Below the pieces are notes generated by a model. That model saw only the letters and a list, made by a program, of their open reading frames with translations, ran no database searches and was not told the origin of the DNA. The translations under genes were made by a program, and so were the position numbers. From contig JAHEMR010000034.1 in NCBI GenBank assembly GCA_024643545.1, positions 1 through 64,000 on the forward strand: a stretch of DNA of 64,000 bases. The letters are read 5' to 3'. The DNA comes from Crocinitomicaceae bacterium (GTDB taxonomy: Bacteria > Bacteroidota > Bacteroidia > Flavobacteriales_D > Crocinitomicaceae). Shown one piece after another: positions 51,619 to 63,100 of this stretch (positions are counted from its first letter, which is position 1; each line of letters begins with the position of its first letter).

Positions 51619-53907
51619 ATGTCTTATCTTGACGAACTGAACGACAGTCAACGCGTAGCAGTTGAACACATCTATGGTGCAACCATGGTTATTGCGGGTG
51701 CTGGATCCGGAAAAACGAGGGTACTCACCTACCGAATTGCGTACATGATGGAACAAGGAATTGATCCTTTCAATATACTTGCTTTGACTTTTACCAATAA
51801 AGCAGCTCGTGAAATGACAGAGCGCATCGGTAAGATTGTTGGGGGTGGCGAAGCGAAAAACATTTCCATGGGAACCTTTCACTCGGTTTTCTCTAAATTA
51901 CTCCGCTTCAATGCAGACCGAATCGGTTTCCCAAATAATTTTACAATTTACGACACGCAAGACTCAAAAAGTCTCATCAAGGATATCATCAAGGAATTTA
52001 ATTTGGATGATAAAACATATAAAGTAAACCAAGTATTCGGACGGATTTCAGCAGCGAAAAACAACTTGGTTTCTCCTGAAGCATACCAAGGAAACGAAGA
52101 AATTCAACTAGAAGACAAGCAAACTCGTCGGCCAGAAATCGGTCGTATTTATCAATCCTATGCAAATCGTTGTCAGAAAGCTGGCGCAATGGATTTTGAT
52201 GACTTACTCTATTACACGAATGTCCTTCTTCGAGACTTTCCAGATGTCCTCCACTACTACCAACAGAAGTTTCAATACATATTGGTGGATGAGTACCAAG
52301 ATACTAATTACGCACAGTACTTAATTGTCAAAAAACTAGCTGCAGCATATCAAAACATCTGTGTTGTTGGAGATGATGCACAAAGTATTTACTCCTTCCG
52401 AGGAGCGAACATTCAAAACATTTTGAATTTCCGAAAAGACTATCCGGATTTCGCGCTGTATAAATTGGAGCAAAATTACCGAAGTACAAAAACAATTGTC
52501 GAAGCTGCAAATAGCGTAATCAAGAAAAACAAAGATCAAATCTTTAAAAACGTTTGGACAGATAACCAAGAAGGCGGAAAAATAAAAGTCGTTCGTTCAT
52601 TAACGGATAACGAAGAAGGACGTACCATTGCAAACGCCATTTTTGACTTGAAACAAAGTCAAAGCTCGACGTTCAATGATTTCGCTATTTTATACCGTAC
52701 GAACAAACAATCACGTGCTTTTGAGGAGGCTTTGAGAAAACTGAACGTTCCTTACCGCATTTATGGTGGACTTTCCTTCTACCAGCGAAAAGAAATCAAA
52801 GACCTTCTCGCCTACTTTCGTTTAACTGCCAATCCGAAGGATGAAGAGGCGATGAAACGCATTATCAATTACCCCAAACGAGGGATTGGAAAAACGAGTT
52901 TAGAGAACATCATTATCTCTGCCAACCGTTACAACGTTACCATGTGGGATGTCATGAATGATTTCAATGCCTATCCAACAGATGTCAACCAAGGAACGAA
53001 AGCAAAAATCTACGAGTTCGTTACGATGATTCAAAGTTTTAGCGCAGAGTTGAACAAACTGAATGCCTTTGATCTTGCCGATCGCATTGCGAAATCATCC
53101 GGTATCATGCGTGAATTGCTAAGTGAAAAAGAAAAGGGTCCAGAAGAAGTTGAAAGACTTCAAAACATCGAAGAACTTTTAGCCGGTATTCAGGAATTTA
53201 CAAAATCTTCCGAAGACGATGATTTTAAATCGCTGTCTGACTTCATGATCGAAGTTGCTTTATTAACAGATGCAGATGAGGACAAAGGTGAAGAACGCAA
53301 TCACGTTTCCATGATGACCATACACTCGAGTAAAGGTCTAGAATTCCCTCACATCTTCATTGTTGGATTAGAGGAGAATTTATTTCCCTCACTCATGGCA
53401 TTAAATTCACGTTCGGAACTAGAAGAAGAAAGACGTCTTTTTTATGTCGCATTAACACGCGGAATGGAATCCTGTTTGCTTTCCTATGCAAGTTCCCGCT
53501 TTACATGGGGTCAACCTGTCGTGTGCGAACCAAGTCGCTTCATTGATGAAATCGATGCCAATTATTTATCTTTCGAACAACGAAATCGTCCTGCAGGAGG
53601 TCGGTCTATGATGGGTGGTGGATTTACCGAGCGTCCGTTCTCAGGTGGCCTTAATAAACCAATGGGAAGCAATTCGGGGCAACCTTTGCGTTCCTTGAAA
53701 GAAGTCTCGCAAACGAATCCAACCAATAAATCAGGAGAACTAGACATTAAAGTTGGCTATAACGTTGAACACGATCGTTTCGGAAAAGGAAAAGTAACGA
53801 AGATGGAAGGATCGGGTGCAGATAAAAAAGCAACCATTTTCTTTCCGCATCACGGAAGCAAAACGGTATTATTGCGCTTTGCCAATTTGACCATTTTAGA
53901 AGATTAA
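51619..53907 (+). CDS. pcrA: UvrD/PcrA-type superfamily 1 DNA helicase
   Basis: A 762-residue 3'-5' helicase. Motif I 'AGAGSGKTRVLTYRIAYM' lies near residue 27, motif Ia is 'LTFTNKAAREM', Walker B 'ILVDEYQDTN', motif III 'VGDDAQSIYSFRGA', and motifs IV-VI include 'YRSTKTIVEAAN', 'MTIHSSKGLEFPHIFIVG' and 'RRLFYVALTRG'. The C-terminal 50 residues form a tudor-like domain ('VGYNVEHDRFGKGKVTKM') that binds RNA polymerase in PcrA. Length and this tail favour PcrA/UvrD over Rep. It acts in repair and in clearing replication-transcription conflicts. Confidence 0.95.
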   Translation: MSYLDELNDSQRVAVEHIYGATMVIAGAGSGKTRVLTYRIAYMMEQGIDPFNILALTFTNKAAREMTERIGKIVGGGEAKNISMGTFHSVFSKLLRFNADRIGFPNNFTIYDTQDSKSLIKDIIKEFNLDDKTYKVNQVFGRISAAKNNLVSPEAYQGNEEIQLEDKQTRRPEIGRIYQSYANRCQKAGAMDFDDLLYYTNVLLRDFPDVLHYYQQKFQYILVDEYQDTNYAQYLIVKKLAAAYQNICVVGDDAQSIYSFRGANIQNILNFRKDYPDFALYKLEQNYRSTKTIVEAANSVIKKNKDQIFKNVWTDNQEGGKIKVVRSLTDNEEGRTIANAIFDLKQSQSSTFNDFAILYRTNKQSRAFEEALRKLNVPYRIYGGLSFYQRKEIKDLLAYFRLTANPKDEEAMKRIINYPKRGIGKTSLENIIISANRYNVTMWDVMNDFNAYPTDVNQGTKAKIYEFVTMIQSFSAELNKLNAFDLADRIAKSSGIMRELLSEKEKGPEEVERLQNIEELLAGIQEFTKSSEDDDFKSLSDFMIEVALLTDADEDKGEERNHVSMMTIHSSKGLEFPHIFIVGLEENLFPSLMALNSRSELEEERRLFYVALTRGMESCLLSYASSRFTWGQPVVCEPSRFIDEIDANYLSFEQRNRPAGGRSMMGGGFTERPFSGGLNKPMGSNSGQPLRSLKEVSQTNPTNKSGELDIKVGYNVEHDRFGKGKVTKMEGSGADKKATIFFPHHGSKTVLLRFANLTILED

Positions 53908-54150
53908 ACCACTTCTACGTTTTTCGAACAAGTTCAACTTGATTCATACCCAATTAAGGAACTTCAATTTCTAAATTACATTTGATTCACTACTTGTAGC
54001 AGTGCTTCCTCTTGCACTCGTTGTTCGAACGTATCATTCGGCCGAATGTCTACCTATTGAATTTCATTCTACCAGGTTTATTGCACTGAAAACTCCACCT
54101 CAATGGATTTAAATCCGTTCGTAGTGGATTGGTAATTTCATGGCATAAAA
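53908..54150 (-). other. intergenic region with a possible decayed coding remnant
   Basis: No intact gene is present. One minus-strand frame (53976-54125) reads 'NGFKSIEVEFSVQ', three stops, then 'VDIRPNDTFEQRVQEEALLQVVNQM' and a stop. The two pieces look coding-like and lie in the same frame, so they may be the ruin of a gene, but I cannot assign a family and chance is possible. Confidence 0.3.
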
Positions 54151-54178
54151 AAAGCCCTGACGATTCCGTCAGGGCTTT
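54151..54178 (-). terminator. hairpin terminator of the giant T9SS protein gene
   Basis: A perfect 12-bp stem (AAAGCCCTGACG / CGTCAGGGCTTT) with an ATTC loop; on the minus strand it is followed by a T-run. It lies 18 bp after the stop codon of the giant gene. Confidence 0.9.
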
Positions 54179-54196
54179 GATTAACGTTTACACGTT

Positions 54197-57100
54197 TTAG
54201 TTTTTAACTACTCGAAGTGGTTCAGACATTTCAGGAATACGTAGGTAGTAAATTCCTCTTGCTACGCTAGAGATGTTTACACTCGTTTCTGTACCTGTCA
54301 TCTCACCCGCAAATACTATTTTACCTTGTGCATCTACAATACTGAAGGTACCATAAACTGGCGCAGAAGTTTGAATAGTAAATGACTCACTTGTTGGATT
54401 CGGATATAATTTCACATCTGCGATGCTTCCTTCTTCGATACCAACTGTTAATGTCAAGTTCAAGGTAATTGTACTATCACAACCAGCTGCATTCAACATT
54501 GTTTGTGTGTACGTACCTGATTGCGTGTAAATCACTTCATTCAACACATAACTACTATAAGCAGTCGCATTAATCGTACTTGAAGTTGCTGCCCCAGCTG
54601 TTACCGTTACAACATCAGAGTTCGATGTACATCCGTTCAATCCAGTTAATACTGCTGAATATGTTCCAGGACTTGTAACTGTAATTGATTGCGTTGTCGC
54701 AGTGTTACTCCAAGAATACGTGTTGTTTGGTTGTGCAGAGATAACCAATGATTCACCTGGACAAAGAACAGTATTACCATCAAGAATCAATGATCCTGAA
54801 GGAACTTCGTTCACGTTCACAACTACTTCGGCAGCATCTGAACATCCGTTCGCAGCGTAAGCTGTTACGACATATGTTCCCGCTTGTGTTGCTGTAATTG
54901 TTGATCCGTTGTAATTAGAGTTCCAAATGTATGTGTTACCACCTGTACCAGTTAATACAACTGAACCACCTTCACAGAATGTAGTTGCACCACTTGTTGT
55001 GATACCTGCTGTCGGCGCTGGTAAAATAGATACCGGAACAACTGCTGATGTTGATGTACAACCCAATGCATTAGTAACAGTAACACTATAGTTTCCATTC
55101 ACACCCGCATTGATACCTTGTGTTGTGGCACCATTTGACCAGAGGTAAGATGATCCAGGGGATGCTACCAAGGTAACATACGCACCAGAACAAACTGCTG
55201 TTGGTCCTACCGCTGTTGCTGTAGCTCCGAATGCTTGTTGTGTCGTTACACTGATTTCATTTGAAACAGATGAACAACCCGCAGCATTTGTAATCGTCAC
55301 AAAATATAGACCTGCAGTAGTTGCTGTTATGTTTTGTGTAGTTGCACCATTAGACCATACGTAAGATGTTCCTGCATTTGCAGACAAGACAACGCTATTT
55401 CCATTACAGAAGGTTGTTGGACCTGCCGCAGAAATGTATGAAGTTGGCAATGAACTTACGTTGATTGCTAACGGAGCCGCAGTGCTTGTACATCCATAAA
55501 CATTTGAAACAGTTAATCCGTAGTTTCCTGCAGCTGTTACAGTGATGCTTTGTGTTGTTGCACCGTTTGTCCAAGCATATAATGTTGCCGGTGCTGCTGT
55601 TAATGTAACAGAACCACCTTGACAAATACTCGTTGAAGTACTCGCTATTGAAGCTGTTGGTAAAGCATGTACCGTTACCACAGTTACCGGTGATGTAGCA
55701 GAACAAGCACCATTGGTTACTTGAACTGAATATGTACCACCCGCTGTCGCAGAAATTGACTGTGTGGTTGCTCCACTTGGAGTCCATAAGTAAGATGCTG
55801 CTGTTGGAGCAGAAATAGTTACTGATCCACCTTGACAGAATACTGTGGAACCAGCTACTGTTGTTGCAGCATTTGGTAATGCCTGAACAACAACTGGTGC
55901 ACTTACAGCCGCTGAACAACCGTTTGCATTTGTATATGAATACGTCATGTTTGCTGTTCCAGCTGTATTTCCTGATACCAAACCTGTCAATGCATTCACG
56001 ACTGCTACGTTTGCATTGGCACTAGACCAAGATCCACCTGCAGTTGTATTTGTAATTGTTCCTGTTGAACCAACACATACAAGACTCGCTCCAGCAATTG
56101 GATCCAATACTGGAAGTGGATTCACAGTGATTGTTTGCGGTGCTGAAGTTGCAGAACATCCGTTTGTTCCGGTCACTTGAACCGTGATAGGTCCAGCTGT
56201 ACTTAACGTTACGTTTTGAGACGTTGCGTTATTTGACCAGAGGTAAGATGCACCTGGAGATGACACCAATGTTACGTTCGCACCTTGACAGAAGCTAGTT
56301 GATCCAATAGCAGAGATTGTTGCAACTGGAGTAGCTTGAACGTTGATTACTTTCGTAACTGTTGTTGCACAACCATTTAATCCAACTTGGTAAGAAATTG
56401 TTGCTGAACCAACTGATGCTGATGAAACAGTACCCAAGGCATCAACTGCTGCAATCGCTGTATTTGAACTTGACCATGTTCCACCTGTAACCGTGTTAGC
56501 GTATAATGTTGAAGCACCTAAACAAACGTTGTTTGCTCCAGTAATCGCCGGCACAACCGGTAATGTTGCAACAGATACAACCGTCGGAGTTGCCGTTGAT
56601 GAACAACCATTCGCTCCTGTAATAGTATATCCGTAACTTCCTGAAGCAGAAACTGTGATGGATGGTGAAGTTTGGTTATTTGTCCAAACAATTGCACCAT
56701 TTCCTGCTGCTGTTAACACAACCGTATTTCCTTGACAGAATGTTGTTGGTCCGTTCGCTGTAATCGCAGCAACCGGTGCCGGATTCACAGTTACTGATAC
56801 TGTATTTGATACTGCTTGACATCCATTCGCATTTGTTACAGTTACAAAGTAGTTTCCTGAAGTATTCGCAGATAATGTTGAACCAGTTAACGTGTTTGAC
56901 CACACATAAGTCGATCCTCCCGTAGCTGTTAAGTCAACACTACCACCTTGACAGAATACCGTTGAACCATTCGCTGCGATGGCAGCAACCGGTAGAGCAT
57001 TCACTGTTACAACAGTAGGTGCTGAAATAGCCGATGTACATCCGGACGCATTTGTAATTTCCACAGAATAACTACCGCTTGTAGAAACTGTAATGGACTG

Positions 57101-60100
57101 AGTTGTCGCATTGTTATTCCATAAGTAAGATGCCGCTGGACTAGCCGTTAACGTAACGGATCCACCTTGACAAAATGCTGTTGGACCATTCGCTGTGATT
57201 GTTGCAACTGGAAGTGCCACTACTGCTAAGTTCGCTGTTGTAGTGGTTGTACAACCATTCGCACCATTTGTTGTGTATGAAATCGTCGCCGTACCAGCAG
57301 TTGAACCAACTCCTGATCCATTTGAACTATTCATGTTCACCACAGATGCATTTGAACTTGACCATGTTCCACCAGCAACAGAGTTACTGAAGTTAACTGT
57401 ACTACCCGCACAAACTGATGTTGGACCAGTTATTGGACCATTTGCAGGTGCCGGAATAACTGTTACCAGTACTTGATCTGTTGAAGTACAACCTTGCGCA
57501 GATGTTACAGACATCGTGTAGTTTGTCGTAGTTGTAGGACCAGCCACCGGATTCAGGATTGTTGTAGAACTTAATCCAGTTGAAGGAGTCCATACTACTG
57601 TGGAAGCTCCGTAAGAATAATTCACTGTCACGGTTAATCCCATGGTAACAAAATCACCAAATGCATCATTATCGATTGAACTAATTTGAATTAATTGACC
57701 ATTCGCTGGCAATCCATTCAATCCATTGTAAGTAAATGTTCCATCACAACCAGCGGTAACATATGTTCCATTCACGTATAATCCCCAGCTATACCAGTTA
57801 TATAAAGCACAGTAAATACCGATATTCGCTGTATAGGTAATCGATGTTATTACTGCACCTGCAGGAGCACCTGTCGTTACACCACCAATGAAGAAGTTCG
57901 TGTTATCCGTTCCCGAACCAGAATATGTTTGTGTGAAAGTTCCTGGAGCGGTAGCGTTTGTAACCGTACCATTTAATTGTGTAGTGGTATTATTACATAA
58001 ATTCACGTCAAGACCTGCATTCACAATTGGGTACGTATTTACCACAACTGTATAAGAGCTACAATTTGACCAGATTGATCCATCAAAAAGACGCGCATAA
58101 TAAGTTGTTGTAGTCGTCGGTGATACCGTTAATGATAATCCCGTTCCAACTTGACCCGTCGTTGCACATCCACCAGCGAACCAATATACTGTTCCAGGAA
58201 CTGTAATTGCTGCGGTCATTGTGATCGGGCTTCCAATGCAAATGTTTCCATTTGAAATATTCGAAGTAACGGCAGGCGTTGGCGGAATACACGTTGAAGT
58301 TAAAGAGAATCCAGCATATTGCACCGAAGGATCGGCATAGAAATTCACCGTCAATGGACCTGTAGTTGATGTAAACGGTCCAACATTCGCTGTTCCAGAG
58401 AAGTTATACATTTGAGTTCCCGCAGTACCAACTCCATTATAAATCTGCAAGTAATCATATGAAGATTCTGTCACTTGAGATCCTTGAATTTGAACCATGT
58501 AACCTGGAGTTGAAGGATAAATCACCGTATATCCATTGCTGCTTGCTGCATAATTTCCATTCAATCCACCATTATCGAAAATAACCCCACTACATGTCGT
58601 AATTGAATTGTTTCCAGTTGCAGGTACAGCTATACAGTTTGTGTTGTATGTAACTAGAACTGCAGCTGTAGGAACCGCTGTACCACCACAAGACTGGATG
58701 TTACAACGGTAGTATGTTGTAGCCGTCATGTTTTGTACACTTGTACTTGCCGTAGCACCAAAGATATCAGTCCAAGGGCCCGTTGCTGAAGGTGCACTTT
58801 GCCATTGGTAAGTTAATCCGTCTACAATACCTGTATAGTTTGTAGACAACGTAAATGGATCATTCGGACAAACAAGCGCATTTGATGTCAATGCGTTCAC
58901 CCCAGAAGGAGCAACTACACCTAATACGGCCATGGTTACTTGTGCTGAACCTGGTGCATTTGTACATCCCGTTGTTTGGTTTGTATAAGAAATAGAGTAG
59001 TTTGTTGTTACTGTTGGTGCGACGTTCAAACTAAAGATGTTAGTTCCACTCGCAACAACGATTGGTGTTCCACCTGCAGTAGCAGTCCAAACCGTTGAGT
59101 AATTCGCCGGCGGCGTAAATCTCCAAGCTTGCGGAGAAGCTGCAGGAATTGTTGCTGTTTGTCCTGACCAATAATTTGGCGTATTTGCAGGACAATTTGG
59201 AGCAGCTGCTCCTACTGTACCTGTTGCGTTGTTAACACCAATTGATTTGGAATTCGTGGACATGATTTCAATTCCTTGAATATCCACAACACCAATAGTT
59301 TCGTATAGAACTGCTTTTGCACGAACATTATTCGCTGCATTACCAAATTGACTTGCATAATATTCAATAATAAATCTACGATTTGGAGCGAATCCGTCAG
59401 TCCAGTAACGAACATAGTTGTTTGTATTGTATTCTACAAGGTCATTCGCACAGATGTAAATCGCACCAAGTGGATCCACCGTGTTAGGCAAAGCACCAAT
59501 GGTAAAATCACCTAATGCCGTTGCGTTGTATGCTCCGAACTGAAGAACACCATTTGTACCAACATTAATTGAATTATAGGTTGTACCGAAGAAGTTAAAG
59601 TTGAATCCTAATGGAATTCCACTCCATCCACCATCATCCAATGAACCAGAAGCTAGAGCCACTTGAGCAATACCTGTATTCGCTAGATAAGTTGCATTTG
59701 AAGGTGCAGCGTAATTCACATACGGAGTACAAACAGCAGAGAAGTTACCACTACTTAATCCAGAGTTAATCACCGCTGAAGTACCAGGACACACTCCCGA
59801 TGCAGTAGTTGTAACGGTTGCAGAAGGTAATGGATAAACACCCAATGAGAAGTTACCAACTGAAGCACAACCAGCATTTCCATTGTAAGAAGCAATTGAA
59901 ACTTGGAAGTTAGACGTCGCTGTAATGTTTACGTTAGCGGTAGCTCCATTTGGAGTCATTGTCGCAGTTGTTGGACTTAAGTTAGACCAGGTAAACGATG
60001 CATTTGCTCCGGCATTTGTTGTTGCAGTTAAAACTGCAGCACCACCTGAACCACAGAAGTTCGAAACATTCGATGTTACGTTGATATAAGGTAAACCAAC

Positions 60101-63100
60101 AGAAATAGATTGTGTCGATGCACATCCTGCTACGTTGGTTCCAACAACCGTATACGTTGCCTGCGTTCCAGCTGGAATTGTGGAGGTAACTGTTTGACCA
60201 GTAGCTGCACTTAATGATGCTGCCGGAGACCAAGCATAGGTAATGCCTGAATTCGAAGCTGTTACTGTTTGAGCCCCTGTATAGTTATCACACCAAATAC
60301 CATTGTTACTTGCTGATAAAGTAAAAGATGGCGTTTGGAAAATTGTTACAGATGCTACCGATGAGTACGTTGTCACTGTTGGACAAATAACTTGTAAACG
60401 GTAAAGTGTGTTTTGAGTAGCAGATGTTGTAAGATCAATGTAAGCAATCATAAGCGTACCTACGTTTGTCCACGTTGCTCCGTTATTTGTTGAAGACTGC
60501 CATTGGTATGTAAACCCTCCACCTGCATTTGGCAAGTTAGCTGTCATTACTGTAAAGTTCGTTCCTGAACAAATATTAGCTGTTGGCGAACCGTTGATTA
60601 ATGAAGTTCCAACGTTTACACCACCGTTTGATGCTAATCCAATTGTAGCTGCAGTCTCACATCCGTTTGTCACGCCAGCGTAACGCACTTTTGTTTGGTA
60701 CATTCCAATTGGAACTGGAATTGGATTTTGAGTTGTCCATGTAGCACCATTGTCAATTGAATATTCATATAAGTTGTAGTGAATATCTAAGTTATCGATG
60801 TAGTGTCCTTCGTAAAGTCCACCTGTACGCGCAGTAAATGCATGTTTCCATGTACTCTTATCAGCAGCAAGGTAACCTGCTCCTAAAGATACGTTGTTTA
60901 CCACTTGTACACCATTTTGCCACATTGATACTGCTCCTGCAGCATTGATTTTAATGGTCACGTGAGTTGATGTAACGTTCCCTGCAATCCCTGAAGCAGC
61001 CCATGTGGTGTTATTTGAATAATAAAGTACACCTGGACATGAAGAACCTTGGTGTAAACTTGTCGAGTTATACATTAAATAAACTCCTGGAGAGTTACCT
61101 ACGGATGTATTTGGTCCTGAGGCAGCAGCACCGTTTGCTACTGGACAACCACCTGTATTTGAATAGGCGTCAAATGCTAATTTCAATCCTGTACCTGATC
61201 CATTTTCAGGACAAAGTGTTGCAACACCTGTCGCTGGTGCAGCACCCAAGGCAGTTTGAACCGCAGTTTGATTCGGTAAAGCCACTACATCCGGTCCGTA
61301 GCTATAGCTAAATCCATCTGCCGCAGCAACACCAGCTGATATCGTCACAAAGTCGAAATCAATCTGGAAATCATTAGAAGCAATTCCAGTATTGTTAGGA
61401 ATCACAACACCACCGTTTTTACTACCTGCAGGTGAAGTCAACTGCATGCGTCCATTCACACTTGGATTGAAATCATTTCCAGCTGACACAGTACCTGCTG
61501 GTAATGTATTGGTACCAAAGTCACTTAAGAAGACCGTACCTGAACCTTGTACATTAAATACGATTTGACCATTTGTCCCACATGTTGTTGGAGCGACAAA
61601 GTTCGCCGTTGCATTTGGAGAGGTATAAATTGTTACCAAAGAAGATGTGTTATCAGACCAACAATCATTCGCGTCTTTCGCACGAACATAATATGTTCCT
61701 GTTGTGGAAGCAGTATATGCTGCGGTCGCATTGCTTGTCGTAGAGAATCCTGCTGAATTCGTTCCTTGCCAGTAATAGTTCGTTCCTGAAGGAGCAGCAC
61801 CCATTGTCAAAGATGCAGACGGACAACTCGGTGAACTCACGATGATCGCAGTCGGAGGAGTTACTGTAGGGAATGCAGAAACAACAATAGACGTTGAAGC
61901 TGTAGCCCAGAGATTGTAAAGTGAATTGTAGGCACGTAAATAATATGTACCATTTCCATAAACAACATATGGATTTGCATTATTTGTTGTTGCCGTACCT
62001 GTTGCTGATGTTTGCCAGTAGAATATTTCATTAGCTTGTGGTGCTGTAACCGGAATCAATGAAACACCCGCCGCACAAGTCGTGTAAGCAGCAGCATTGA
62101 TTGCTGGAGAAGTTGGAGGTGGAATCACGAGAATGGTGTAATCCTCAAATTCACCATAAGTTGCTGGACCACAAGAACTAGCAATTGTTCCAATATAATT
62201 GTTTGCGATACGCACTCTATGATTTCCAGGTGCAACAGAACCTGGTATCGTATATAGTAAAGAAAGATTTGCTAAATATCCTGTTCCAGTATAAACTGCC
62301 TCATTGGCATCAAGGAAATCGTAGTCATCATTCCAATCGACCCAAATATAGAAGTAATGTGTCCCTAAATTTGGTGTGATATTAAAGGTAATGTTAGCTC
62401 CCGTCACTTGAGAACAGATCAAATTTGAAAAATTTGAATAACCACCTGAAGCAGAGGCCACAGATGCATTCGTAATATTTGATACACCACCTGTAGTTGT
62501 AAAGTTAGAGATATAATAGGAAGATGATGTTGTAAATCCTGTAGGAACACATTGCCCTAAGGTAATTTGTACTGGATTAGAGGTCCCTGTTGTACCAGCT
62601 GAACAAGCAACAATACATCGATACCAAATATTTGCACTGATTACCTGAGATAATGTCGCTGCTGAAGCACCAACATTTGTCCAAGGTCCTGTTGAACTTG
62701 GAGCACTTTGCCATTGATACGTAACACCAGTACCAATGGTAGGTGTTTGTAAAGAGAGATTTATCGATGTTCCCGGAGGACAAGATGTAACACTTGCAAC
62801 AGTATTACCCGGAGTAGGGGTACCGGCACAAGGAGGAGGTGCAACTACTGTTATTTTATAATCTTCATATTCTGCCGAGGTCGAAGGTCCACAGGACGAC
62901 TGAGCACCGAAATAACCATTTGCACATCTCATGCGATAGTCACCTGGTGTTTGACCAGCCGGGATGTTCACCGTAATATTAGCACTAGCAATGTAACTCG
63001 AACCAAGAAAAATAGCCTCACCAGCATCAGCAAAATCATAATCATTGTTCCAATCTACCCATAAATGAAAGTAATCGGAACTGTAGATAGAATTTAAAGT

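Noticed and set aside
55404..55919. Alternative-frame reading frames rich in Ser, Cys and Asn inside the giant gene
   Set aside because: They arise from repetitive codon use of the Ig-like modules in another frame and show no independent start or domain.
54600..57455. Noncoding satellite or CRISPR-like repeat
   Set aside because: The periodicity (about 220 bp) is a multiple of codons and follows protein modules in one long open frame.
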